A program made the position numbers and the translations under genes. Shown piece by piece: positions 1-7,209 of a stretch of DNA of 8,304 bases. The stretch is taken from positions 1-8,304 of the forward strand of contig JAIVHD010000251.1 in NCBI GenBank assembly GCA_020201235.1. Reading direction: 5' to 3'. The stretch comes from Lysobacteraceae bacterium (lineage in GTDB: Bacteria; Pseudomonadota; Gammaproteobacteria; Xanthomonadales; Wenzhouxiangellaceae). The notes under the pieces were generated by a model, which did not search any database, had not been told where the DNA came from, and was given only the letters and a program-made list of their open reading frames with translations. Each line of letters begins with the position of its first letter. Positions within the stretch are counted from its first letter, which is position 1.

Positions 1-60
1 GCTCTGGGGATTCCAGCTCCGGGGATTCCAGCTCCGGGGATTCCAGCTCTGGGGATTCCG
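1..60 (-). repeat. 15-base tandem repeat in chpA encoding (Glu-Ser-Pro-Glu-Leu)n
   Basis: Four consecutive 15-base units lie at 1-15, 16-30, 31-45 and 46-60. The plus-strand unit is GCTCYGGGGATTCCA. The units differ only at position 5 (T or C, the Pro wobble base) and at the last base of the fourth unit. Read in the chpA frame they give ESPEL from residue 684. The array touches the window edge and probably continues, so the copy number is unknown. The period is a multiple of three, so gain or loss of units keeps the kinase frame. Confidence 0.95.
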
Positions 61-2107
61 ACTCCTGCGCGCCTGACGCATCGGGCGATCGCGGTCCAGC
101 AGTGAACGCAAGCGGTGCCCAGGGCTGCTGCGGCTTGGGCGGGTCGCCGATCGAGGGATCTGTTATGGCGGAATCGTCGTCCGGTTCCGCGCCAGTGATC
201 GAAGGCGAATCGGGCGGTTGCATTCGCCCCCGGAATTGCTCGGCGCTTTCAAGCGCGAGTCCCTCAGAGTCCGCTGACTGGTCGCCTTCCAGTTTCTCCT
301 CGGTCGCGGTCTGGTCGGCTTCATCGCTTTCGGAAAGGATCTCGAAGTGTGGAGTCTGTCCGTGCGTGGCAATGTCGTCGGCGCTGTCAGCTGCGATGGG
401 CGGCTCAAGGTCGGTTGTTTCCGCCTGCGGCTGTGCGACTGCCGCAGCCGCGGGCCGCAGGTAGCCCAATGTATTTAGGTGCTCGCGGGCCGCGCGCAGA
501 TAGGCCTGGCCGCGGTCATCGAGCCGCGACAGGCTGTCGAGGTAGAATTCGACAACGACCAGCGCCTCGGCCAGAGCCGAAAGCCGATCGGGATCGGTTT
601 CGCCCGAATCCGGATTAACGAACTCATCATCGACACACAAAGAGCCGGCGTCCAGCAGTTCGGAGGCCTCTTCGAGCCCGGCCATGCGCAATACGCTGGA
701 AATGCGGTCGAGATGTCGCCGCGCCTGTGTCGCGCCGTTGGCATCGGCCTGGCCGCGATGCGCCTGGTCTAGCAAATGCTTGGCGTGCGCCAGTTCATCC
801 AGCGCCTCGGCCAGCAGTTGGCGCATGACGCGACGACGCTCGGCCTTGGGCAGGTGTTGGCCGTCGCCTTCGAGCATGCTGGCATCGGGTGCCTCACCCA
901 GGTAGAGCACCGACTCCTCAAGCTCGGACTCAACCAATAGCAGTTCGCGCGCGACATCCAGAAGAGCAGGATTCTCAGGGTCTGCGCTCAAATCGCCCAG
1001 TCGCCTGGCCTGGTTCTGGACACGCTGACTCAGCCGGTCGAGGCCGAGCATCGAGAAGCTTTCTGCGACCGAGCGCAGCAGACCAGTCTGGGCATCAATG
1101 ACGTGGCTGTCCCCGGTGCCGCCCAGCAGGAATATATTAAGGGCATCCTTGGCCTGATTGAGTTCGCCGCGGGCCGCGTTTGCAATGGCCGTGAACAGCT
1201 CCCGGTTACGACCCGAGAGGACACTTTTCGCGCGCACGATTTCATCGGCATTGGCCGCGATTCCACGCTCGACCTCGGCCTGGATCGAATCAATTTCGGC
1301 GCAACCCGCCGGCACCTGCAAGACTTCGGCAAGCAGGGTCGCGGCGGCGCGGTCGGTGTGCGCGGCCAGCTCGGTGTCTGTGTTCGGTTCCGCGTCACTC
1401 CAGTCGCGCAAAAGGTCATCGATTGCCGCCAGCTGCTTGCGAAGCGCCGGTCCGGCATTGAAGTGCCCGCCGTCCATGCCGGCAAACACAGCACCGATCA
1501 TGCGACCCAAGCGACGCAAGGGGACCGAATCACTGGCCCGCAGCTGCATCGAAACTGTATTGAGCGCTCGGCCGTCGTCTGGATCCCTGAACCAGTCGCG
1601 CAAGCCGCGCTGGTAATTACGCCGCAGCGTGGCCGCATCGACCGGCTCCACGTCGGGCTGACGAACATCGCCGACCGCATGCAGTGCGGTCAGGTCAGTC
1701 GGGTCGACCGCTGCTTCGAGGCCCGCCACGGCGCGTGTGCGCCGTATCAGGTCGGCCAACACCACCGGCACGTCGGGCGCTCCGGTTTCAAGCCGTTCGA
1801 GATAATCGGGCAGAACCGCAACCGTTTCCAGCAACACCGTCGCGATGTCGACATCCGGACGGTCCAGGGGATCCATCGCCTCGGCCAGCGCCCCGGCCAG
1901 CGCCGCCGCTCCGGGAATTTCCAATACCGACAGCGTCGCCCGTAGCTGCAGGGCGCAGGCGCGTGCTTGCTCAAGATTCGGGGCATTGCGATCCGGTTCG
2001 CCGGCCCAGCTCTCGAGCGCGGCACGAATGTCGCTGCAAAGCGACTCGAGGTAAGGCCGGGTCCATTGGACCGCCTGGGCGCGTGCGGCTGACGAAAATT
2101 TCAACAT
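1..2107 (-). CDS. chpA: ChpA N-terminal part (chemosensory histidine kinase of the type IV pilus Pil-Chp system), truncated by the window edge
   Basis: The frame is open from an ATG at 2107-2105 to the left edge: 702 codons with no stop. ChpA is the very large CheA-type kinase that takes the PilJ signal and phosphorylates PilG. Residues 1-130 align by eye with the P. aeruginosa ChpA start (a TLSVLEIPGAA segment near residue 58, then VLPDYLERL and DVPVVL). Residues 1-550 are the FimL-like helical region. Segments resembling the Hpt helix (near residues 53, 345 and 467) carry Leu, Arg and Asp where the phosphoryl His would be, so no active Hpt is visible. Residues 552-702 are an acidic Pro/Ser-rich linker ending in ESPEL repeats. 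Kinase, catalytic Hpt and receiver domains should lie beyond the edge. A GAGGA Shine-Dalgarno stands 4 bases before the ATG. The gene starts 55 bases after pilJ, and no pilK intervenes. Confidence 0.9.
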   Translation of the reverse strand, partial: MLKFSSAARAQAVQWTRPYLESLCSDIRAALESWAGEPDRNAPNLEQARACALQLRATLSVLEIPGAAALAGALAEAMDPLDRPDVDIATVLLETVAVLPDYLERLETGAPDVPVVLADLIRRTRAVAGLEAAVDPTDLTALHAVGDVRQPDVEPVDAATLRRNYQRGLRDWFRDPDDGRALNTVSMQLRASDSVPLRRLGRMIGAVFAGMDGGHFNAGPALRKQLAAIDDLLRDWSDAEPNTDTELAAHTDRAAATLLAEVLQVPAGCAEIDSIQAEVERGIAANADEIVRAKSVLSGRNRELFTAIANAARGELNQAKDALNIFLLGGTGDSHVIDAQTGLLRSVAESFSMLGLDRLSQRVQNQARRLGDLSADPENPALLDVARELLLVESELEESVLYLGEAPDASMLEGDGQHLPKAERRRVMRQLLAEALDELAHAKHLLDQAHRGQADANGATQARRHLDRISSVLRMAGLEEASELLDAGSLCVDDEFVNPDSGETDPDRLSALAEALVVVEFYLDSLSRLDDRGQAYLRAAREHLNTLGYLRPAAAAVAQPQAETTDLEPPIAADSADDIATHGQTPHFEILSESDEADQTATEEKLEGDQSADSEGLALESAEQFRGRMQPPDSPSITGAEPDDDSAITDPSIGDPPKPQQPWAPLAFTAGPRSPDASGAQESESPELESPELESPELESPE

Positions 2108-2162
2108 GCCGTCCTCATTGGCTCCCGTCTCACGACCCGTGTGTTGTTCGACCCGCGCAAGA

Positions 2163-4202
2163 TCAATCCTGATCTTCGGGAAGTTTGAAGTCGGAAACCG
2201 AGTCGCGGAGATCGCGGACAAGGTCGGCCAGGCTAACCACTGACTTCGCAGTCTGGCTGGTTCCCTCGGAGGTCTGAACCGAAATATCCCGAATCGAATT
2301 CATCAGGCGCGCGATCTTGCCGGCGTTCTGAGATTGCAGCTGAGCCTGGCTTGAAATCTCCTGAATCAGCTTCGCCAAATCGTTCGAAACCGTCTCGATC
2401 GACTCCAGCGCCTCACCGGCATCCTCGGCCGTCCGCGCACCGGTAACGACCTGCGATGTGGTGGTTTCCATCGACGTCACCGCCTCGGACGTGTCGGATT
2501 GAATGGTCTGAACCAGCGTTTCGATGCGCCGCGTTGCATTGGTTGCGCGCTCAGCCAGTCGCTGCACCTCGTCGGCTACAACCGCGAAACCGCGACCGGC
2601 ACCACCAGCCGATGCAGCCTGAATGGCGGCATTCAGCGCGAGCACGTTGGTTTGTTCCGAAATGCCGTTGATCAGCTCGACAATATCGCCGATTTCCTGC
2701 GAAGACTCGCCCAGGCGCTTAATCCGCTTGGAGGTGTCCTGGATCTGATCACGAATCTGATCCATACCGGTGATCGTCTGGCGCACCATGTTGGCACCCC
2801 GGTTGGCGATTTCGACCGAGTTCTGCGCAACCACGGCCGATTCGCTGGAGCGCTTGGCCATGTCATCGAATGACCGGGCCATTTCGTTAATCGTTTCGGT
2901 GGCGGTCCGAATTTCGCGCGACTGGTATTCGCTGGCTTCGGCCAACTGGGTCGTCGTGGCCTCGGTTTCCTGGGCCTGGGCGGCCACCTGGCGGGCGGTC
3001 GAATTGACGCCGGAAACCAGGTCACGCAGAGCTTCGACGGCGAAGTTCACCGAGTCGGCGATCGCGCCGGTGACATCTTCCGTGACCGTCGTCTCAACCG
3101 TCAAGTCACCGTCGGCCAACGAGCTCATTTCGTCGAGCAACCGCAGGATGGCCTCCTGATTGCGCTGGTTGACCTGGGCGGTTTCCAAGGCGCGCCGGCG
3201 CTGAGCATAGTACAGGTTGAGACCAATCAGACCGAGCAGCAGCAGGACCAGGACAGCCAATCCAATGCCGACCGCCAGCGAAGGCCAGACGCGACCCTGA
3301 TCAAGTGCCGCGTAGTCCTGGGCCAGCGCGCGTGCCTGGGCAGTCAGCGCTTGCGAATCCAAAAAGATTTCATCGGCCGCCTCGCGCACCTCGAACAGGT
3401 CTGACGAGCCGCTGAGGATCGTGTCGACATCGATTTTCACTTCTTCAAAGATCGGCTGCAGCTCGGCTAACGCGGACAGGACCTCCGGATTGCGGGCTGC
3501 GGTCAGGCCCAGATCCTCGTTGCCCATCATCAGGCCTTGCAGCACCTGGTCAAACAGTTCAGCTTCGCGGCTAAAGGCATCGGCAGCGGTAATGGCCGAC
3601 CCGCCACCGCTCAGGATTTCGCCGACGCGACGCAACATTCGGTCGGCCAGAACCAGCTGGCGGGTGGCAATGTAGACTTGTCCGGTCGGTGCGCCGGTCT
3701 GGATCATGGTCCGCACGGCTTCATCGGAAAGCGACTGCAGGCGCGGTATGTTGGTCGAGAAGGCGGCGGCCGCGTCGGCCAGGTCCAGGACCAGATCGGA
3801 GCGACTGAGAATGCGTTCGGCCTGACCGCCGATGTTTCCCCACAATTCTTCGAGCGTGGCCAGGCTGTCATTGACAGCGACCGGTGACGGTGGCAAATCG
3901 GTTTCCGGGTTGCCGTTGCGCAGCTGGTTGATCGACAGGTCGATGATCTCGCGGGTCGTGGCCAGTTCGTCGAATGCATCGAAGTTGCCGACTGCGGCCT
4001 CGCCGGCCGCCTTGGCCAGCTGCTGCGCACGCACCTGGATCTCGGTCGTCAGGGCCAGATATTGGGCCTCCTGCATGTTGCGCTGGTTCAGGTAGTAGAA
4101 ATTTAGCGATACCGCGGCCACCAAGCCGATCAGGATCAGAAAGAAAAGCACCTGGAAAGGTGATAAACGGCGCTCGGTGATGGGGGTTGCTTTGCTACTC
4201 AT
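2163..4202 (-). CDS. pilJ: PilJ, methyl-accepting transducer of the type IV pilus chemosensory system
   Basis: Inner-membrane sensor that in P. aeruginosa contacts pilin and signals surface contact to the PilI-ChpA kinase complex. The protein has 679 residues, against about 682 in P. aeruginosa. Order of parts: a short cytoplasmic start; a membrane helix at about 16-37 ([16 protein letters not shown]); a periplasmic region at about 38-307 that fits the two PilJ-type ligand domains; a second membrane helix at about 308-332; a HAMP-like linker at about 335-395 (LADGDLTVE); and a long methyl-accepting coiled coil. The hairpin tip at about 505-550 reads [17 protein letters not shown], then [18 protein letters not shown]. 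The first part of the tip and the [14 protein letters not shown] segment are close to known PilJ. One oddity is AGGAGRGF at the tip, where most relatives have AGExGRGF. GAGAGG lies 7 bases before the ATG. The gene follows pilI by 76 bases. Confidence 0.96.
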   Translation of the reverse strand: MSSKATPITERRLSPFQVLFFLILIGLVAAVSLNFYYLNQRNMQEAQYLALTTEIQVRAQQLAKAAGEAAVGNFDAFDELATTREIIDLSINQLRNGNPETDLPPSPVAVNDSLATLEELWGNIGGQAERILSRSDLVLDLADAAAAFSTNIPRLQSLSDEAVRTMIQTGAPTGQVYIATRQLVLADRMLRRVGEILSGGGSAITAADAFSREAELFDQVLQGLMMGNEDLGLTAARNPEVLSALAELQPIFEEVKIDVDTILSGSSDLFEVREAADEIFLDSQALTAQARALAQDYAALDQGRVWPSLAVGIGLAVLVLLLLGLIGLNLYYAQRRRALETAQVNQRNQEAILRLLDEMSSLADGDLTVETTVTEDVTGAIADSVNFAVEALRDLVSGVNSTARQVAAQAQETEATTTQLAEASEYQSREIRTATETINEMARSFDDMAKRSSESAVVAQNSVEIANRGANMVRQTITGMDQIRDQIQDTSKRIKRLGESSQEIGDIVELINGISEQTNVLALNAAIQAASAGGAGRGFAVVADEVQRLAERATNATRRIETLVQTIQSDTSEAVTSMETTTSQVVTGARTAEDAGEALESIETVSNDLAKLIQEISSQAQLQSQNAGKIARLMNSIRDISVQTSEGTSQTAKSVVSLADLVRDLRDSVSDFKLPEDQD

Positions 4203-4278
4203 GCCTTGGCCTCTCGATTCAATGGCTCATTCGTTGGTGTTCTTGTCAACCGTGCGCCGGCGCGGCGACCGCGCGCAA

Positions 4279-4821
4279 TCATGCCGATCCGTCCAGAAAA
4301 GCCGGATCGGTCATCAGTTGTTTGAGTTGGAACCGTCCCCATTGCTCATCGCCCTGGGAAAAAAACCGGCCGACAAGCGAGTCCAGAACATCGTGCCCGG
4401 GCTGTCGATCAGCTGTATCGTGAATATTAAAATGGCGCTGACCGTAGACTTCGTCGACAATCATCCCGAGATATCGGCCCTGCAAGCGGGTCAGAATCAG
4501 GCGGGTACGCGCTGTGATCGGGGTGCGCGATCCGAATAAAAACCAGCCAAGGTCGACGATCGTCACCAGATTGCCGCGCACGTTGGCCATCCCCAGCAGC
4601 CAATCGCGCGCACCGGGCACGGGAGTGGCCTGCGGCAGCGGCAGAATTTCGTCAACCTCGGTAATCCCCACGGTCAGTCGATAGTCGCCCAGACGGAACA
4701 CAACACCGTCCCAAGTGTTGTCGCGATCGCGCTGGCTGGAGCCGCTGACGTCATGCTCGATGCTGCGGCGCTCGAACTGAGACAGCAGTTCGAAAAGCGA
4801 TTTTTCGGAATGGATTACCAT
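4279..4821 (-). CDS. pilI: PilI, CheW-type coupling protein
   Basis: Cytoplasmic adaptor that links the PilJ receptor tip to the ChpA kinase. The 180-residue length matches P. aeruginosa PilI (about 178). The CheW beta-barrel is clear: VVFRLGDYRLTVGITEVDEIL at about 40-60; LLGMANVRGNLVTIVDLGWFL at about 75-95, which holds the family's RGxxxxIVDL signature; and RLILTRLQGRYLGMIVDEVYG at about 107-127. The N-terminal 35 residues are polar and more variable. The start is supported by AAGGG 5 bases before the ATG. That site lies next to or partly inside a possible hairpin. The gene follows pilG directly, where P. aeruginosa has pilH in between. Confidence 0.92.
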   Translation of the reverse strand: MVIHSEKSLFELLSQFERRSIEHDVSGSSQRDRDNTWDGVVFRLGDYRLTVGITEVDEILPLPQATPVPGARDWLLGMANVRGNLVTIVDLGWFLFGSRTPITARTRLILTRLQGRYLGMIVDEVYGQRHFNIHDTADRQPGHDVLDSLVGRFFSQGDEQWGRFQLKQLMTDPAFLDGSA

Positions 4822-4828
4822 CTCGACC

Positions 4829-4856
4829 CTTGAAAGACTCCCTCGTTTTTTTCAAG
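4829..4856 (-). promoter_or_regulatory. inverted repeat overlapping the pilI ribosome binding site
   Basis: On the transcribed strand, CTTGAAA (4856-4850) can pair with TTTCAAG (4835-4829) around a 14-base loop. The right arm contributes the AAG of the AAGGG Shine-Dalgarno of pilI (4831-4827), so folding would partly hide the ribosome binding site. The pairing is seen in the sequence; a regulatory role is inference. Confidence 0.35.
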
Positions 4857-4878
4857 CGGCACTGACCAGCCGCCCTTG
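4853..4878 (-). promoter_or_regulatory. second hairpin in the pilG-pilI gap, competing with the one at the pilI ribosome binding site
   Basis: On the transcribed strand, CAAGGGCGGC (4878-4869) can pair with GCCGCTTG (4860-4853), leaving a two-base bulge and an 8-base loop. The CTTG end is shared with the hairpin at 4829-4856, so the two cannot form together. A U-tract does not follow in the operon direction, so it is not an intrinsic terminator. A third small inverted repeat, ACCGG with CCGGT at 4889-4903, lies just upstream. Confidence 0.3.
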
Positions 4879-4920
4879 TTTCAGTCCGACCGGATGACCC
4901 GGTAAAACATTGTGACCGCC

Positions 4921-5352
4921 TCAGGCTGCGTTTTTTGCCGGAACCGTTTCTCGCACCGCATTTAGCAACTCATCCCTTGTAAACGGCTTGGTCAGGTAGT
5001 GATCGGAACCGACAATGCGGCCCCTGGCCTTGTCGAACAGACCATCCTTGCTGGTCAGCATGATGACGGGAGTCGCTCTGAACTGATCATTATTTTTTAT
5101 GATCGCACAAGTCTGGTACCCATCCAGTCGGGGCATCATAATGTCGACGAAAATCAAGTCTGGATGGCTTTGATGAATCACGGCCAACGCTTCGAACCCA
5201 TCTTCGGCGGTCAGCACTTCGCAGCCTTCCCGGCTAAGCATGGTCTCGGCCGATTTGCGGATGGTACGGCTGTCATCAATGATCAGGATTTTGAGTCCCG
5301 TAATGTCTGCACGACCGGTATTGAGTCTGTTGCTGTTCGTTTCGTCGCTCAT
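4921..5352 (-). CDS. pilG: PilG, single-domain response regulator
   Basis: CheY-like receiver that takes phosphate from ChpA and promotes pilus extension and cAMP signalling in P. aeruginosa. The 143 residues show the acidic pair Asp26-Asp27 in LIIDDS, phospho-acceptor Asp70 in FVDIMMP, Thr100 in MLTSKDG and Lys122 in LTKPF. PilG rather than PilH is indicated by MMPRLDGYQTCAIIKNN and KDGLFDKARGRIVGSD, which match PilG almost residue for residue and differ from PilH. The N-terminal tail (about 19 residues before LKILIIDDS) is longer than in P. aeruginosa. No other in-frame Met precedes the receiver core, so the start is favoured although its Shine-Dalgarno is weak. It is the first gene of the operon. 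Confidence 0.96.
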   Translation of the reverse strand: MSDETNSNRLNTGRADITGLKILIIDDSRTIRKSAETMLSREGCEVLTAEDGFEALAVIHQSHPDLIFVDIMMPRLDGYQTCAIIKNNDQFRATPVIMLTSKDGLFDKARGRIVGSDHYLTKPFTRDELLNAVRETVPAKNAA

Positions 5353-5381
5353 CTGCCACGATTTATCCCGAATGACGGACC

Positions 5382-5411
5382 GTTATAGTACCTTGTTTTA
5401 ATAGAAGTCTA
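5382..5411 (-). promoter_or_regulatory. candidate sigma70 promoter of the pilG-pilI-pilJ-chpA operon
   Basis: On the minus strand, TAGACT (5411-5406, 4 of 6 to TTGACA) is followed after 18 bases by TATAAC (5387-5382, 5 of 6 to TATAAT). Transcription would begin near 5375, giving a leader of about 23 bases before the pilG ATG. It lies in the AT-rich divergent region 5353-5520 and fits the operon head. This is a motif match only. Confidence 0.45.
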
Positions 5412-5425
5412 AACCCTTGAAACAA

Positions 5426-5454
5426 TTGAATCCAGCCCTGCAAATTTTTATTTA
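5426..5454 (+). promoter_or_regulatory. weak candidate promoter for gshB
   Basis: TTGAAT (5426-5431) is followed after 17 bases by TATTTA (5449-5454) inside the AT-rich part of the pilG-gshB gap. The -10 match is poor (3 of 6), so the true start may lie elsewhere in the region. A second -35-like TTGAAA is at 5417-5422. Confidence 0.2.
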
Positions 5455-5520
5455 TGTGCGCGCGTTCTAGAGTTTTAAGCAAAAACAAGCGCTGCCGCGC
5501 ATTTTGAAAAGGAATCACTG

Positions 5521-6414
5521 ATGTCAACCACTGTTATCTGTGTCATGGACGACCTCGCTTCGATCAAACCGGAAAAGGACACAACCTTTGCGCTGCTGCT
5601 CGAGGCCCGGCGCCGCGGTCTAGAAGTCTGGTACGCCAATGAGCGCGATCTCGAATTGAACCAGGGCAACTGCGTCGCGCGAATCCGCCGGGTCGAGCTC
5701 AATGATCGCAGTCGGGATTGGTTCAGCGTTGAGGAGACGCGCCAACGCGCGTTGGGGCGCAGTGATTTGATCCTGATGCGCTGCGATCCGCCGGTCGACG
5801 ATACCTACGTGTACACCACGCTGCTGCTGGATCGAGCTGTCGCCGATGGCGCACGCGTGATCAACCGCCCGCAGGCCTTGCGCGACTTCAACGAAAAACT
5901 CGCGATTGCACGGTTTGCCGACCTGATCCCCGAGACGCGCGTCAGCGCCAACCCCGCGACGCTGCGCCAATTCGTCATCGACCAGGGTCGGGCCGTGCTC
6001 AAACCACTCGACGGCATGGGCGGACGCGGTATTTTCCTGGCCCGCGACGACGACCCAAACCTCAACGTCATTCTAGAAACGTTGACGGCGGACGGGCGTA
6101 AGCCAGCCATGGCTCAGGAATTTCTTCCGGGGATTTCCAAAGGCGACAAGCGCATCCTGATGATTGCCGGCCAGGCTGTACCCTACGTACTCGCGCGGAT
6201 CCCCAGCCAGGCCGATTTTCGCGGCAACCTGGCGCGTGGCGGGCGCGGCGAAGGCCAGCCGATCAATGATGCCGAGCGTCACATCGCCGAACGGGTCGGG
6301 CCCGAGCTACTCAAGAACGGTGTCGATTTCGCCGGACTCGACGTCATCGACGGCCGCTTGACCGAAATCAACGTCACCAGCCCGACCTGCGTGCGTGAAC
6401 TCGACCGCCGATGA
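5521..6414 (+). CDS. gshB: glutathione synthetase, C-terminally short
   Basis: Cytosolic ATP-grasp ligase for the second step of glutathione synthesis: gamma-glutamylcysteine + glycine + ATP to glutathione. The 297 residues align almost without gaps to E. coli GshB. Matching segments are VMDDLASIKPEKDTTFALLLEA near residue 8, ILMRCDPPVDDTYVYTTLLL, INRPQALRDFNEKLAIARF, the ATP-grasp segment VLKPLDGMGGRGIF near 159, the glycine-rich loop NLARGGRGE, and GLDVIDGRLTEINVTSPTC near the end, which keeps the metal-binding Asp, Glu and Asn. It stops right after CVREL-DRR, whereas E. coli GshB continues for about 20 residues with a final helix. AAAAGGA stands 7 bases before the ATG. The gene is divergent from pilG, as in P. 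aeruginosa. Despite the short end, all recognisable catalytic segments are present. Confidence 0.95.
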   Translation: MSTTVICVMDDLASIKPEKDTTFALLLEARRRGLEVWYANERDLELNQGNCVARIRRVELNDRSRDWFSVEETRQRALGRSDLILMRCDPPVDDTYVYTTLLLDRAVADGARVINRPQALRDFNEKLAIARFADLIPETRVSANPATLRQFVIDQGRAVLKPLDGMGGRGIFLARDDDPNLNVILETLTADGRKPAMAQEFLPGISKGDKRILMIAGQAVPYVLARIPSQADFRGNLARGGRGEGQPINDAERHIAERVGPELLKNGVDFAGLDVIDGRLTEINVTSPTCVRELDRR

Positions 6415-6508
6415 TCCTGGTTGATTGCAGTCGTGGCTTTATGGCCCGACCGAGGCGCAGCGGCAGACCCGGGTACGGCTGCCGAACCCAAAAAAGAGCA
6501 TGTGCACC

Positions 6509-7045
6509 ATGACGCCAGCCAGAACACCGCGCTCCGAAGCCGAAATCATGTCGCTGGCACTGGTGATTGCGATTGTTTTGCATGTATTGGTCATCACCCA
6601 GCTGCATTTCGACTGGATCAACCCCGACACCTCGTCGCAGGCACCGGATCTGGATGTGATTCTGGTCGATTGGGCCAGCGAGACCGCACCCGAGGAAGCC
6701 GATTTCCTGGCCCAGGCCAACCAGATTGGCGGTGCCGAAGCCAGTTATATGCGCGGCTGGGTCGCCAAAGTCGAGCGGATCGGCAACATGAATTATCCCG
6801 AGCAGGCCCGCCGCCAGAATATCGACGGCAGCCTGGTTCTGGCGGTTGACGTGTTACCGGACGGCTCGATCGAGCGCATTCAGTTGATGCGCTCGTCGGG
6901 CTACGACCTGCTCGACGAGGCGGCCATTCGGATCGTGCGTCTGGCAGCGCCGTATTCGGCACTGCCGGAGGAAATCCTGGCAGAGACCGATATCCTGACG
7001 ATCACCCGAACCTGGCAGTTCTCGGCCCGCAGCGGCCTGAACTGA
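6509..7045 (+). CDS. short TonB3-like energy-transducer protein
   Basis: TonB-family protein anchored in the inner membrane. From the ATG at 6509 it has 178 residues: a membrane helix at about 14-33 (MSLALVIAIVLHVLVITQL); a short region with ADFLAQANQ at about 64-72, a phrase also found in P. aeruginosa TonB3; and the TonB C-terminal domain at about 80-178 (VERIGNMNYPEQARR, GSLVLAVDVLPDGS, LLDEAAIRIVRLAAP, ITRTWQF). The Pro/Gln/Ser-rich spacer that normally separates the last two is almost missing. It sits between gshB and algH like P. aeruginosa tonB3, which is needed for normal twitching and pilus assembly. The start is uncertain. ATG 6509 has AAGAG 10 bases upstream. ATG 6500 and TTG 6425 are in frame, but the extension lacks a TonB-like look. 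Confidence is high for the family and lower for the start and role. Confidence 0.85.
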   Translation: MTPARTPRSEAEIMSLALVIAIVLHVLVITQLHFDWINPDTSSQAPDLDVILVDWASETAPEEADFLAQANQIGGAEASYMRGWVAKVERIGNMNYPEQARRQNIDGSLVLAVDVLPDGSIERIQLMRSSGYDLLDEAAIRIVRLAAPYSALPEEILAETDILTITRTWQFSARSGLN

Positions 7046-7193
7046 GGCCGGCGGCAGTGAACCGCCATGGCAGCCCGATTCTCGACCGTGGCTAAACCGG
7101 GCTTATTCATGCGGCCAGAAGCATTGCCAGGCCGGCGCGACCGGCGCGGCTTGCATCGCGACCGATCAAACCCGATATCACCAAGCATGTACC

Positions 7194-7202
7194 TGCTAAC
7201 AT
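7194..7202 (+). promoter_or_regulatory. possible extended -10 element before algH
   Basis: TGCTAACAT has the TGn extension followed by TAACAT (4 of 6 to TATAAT). No good -35 is visible, as is common for extended -10 promoters. Transcription would start at about 7209-7210, that is at the GTG itself, and no Shine-Dalgarno precedes that GTG. A leaderless message is possible but unproven. Confidence 0.2.
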
Positions 7203-7209
7203 TGCAAGC

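Noticed and set aside
1103..1945. 280-codon open frame on the plus strand
   Set aside because: It lies antisense inside chpA, whose frame gives a continuous ChpA-like protein. The plus-strand translation has no recognisable domain and the composition of a GC-rich shadow frame.
4221..4249. Perfect TTGACA on the minus strand between pilI and pilJ
   Set aside because: No -10-like hexamer stands at 16-18 bases (GCCATT or CCATTG instead), so an internal pilJ promoter is not supported.
6421..6849. Open frame continuing in the gshB frame after its stop
   Set aside because: It overlaps the TonB-like gene in another frame and loses any sense after about ten residues, so it is a shadow rather than a gene or a readthrough extension.
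7050..7066. GGCGG/CCGCC inverted repeat after the TonB-like gene as a terminator
   Set aside because: The stem is only five pairs and no T-tract follows.
7131..7150. CCGGCGCG direct repeat between the TonB-like gene and algH
   Set aside because: Two short GC-rich copies in a GC-rich genome are within chance expectation, and no gene or known site is attached to them.
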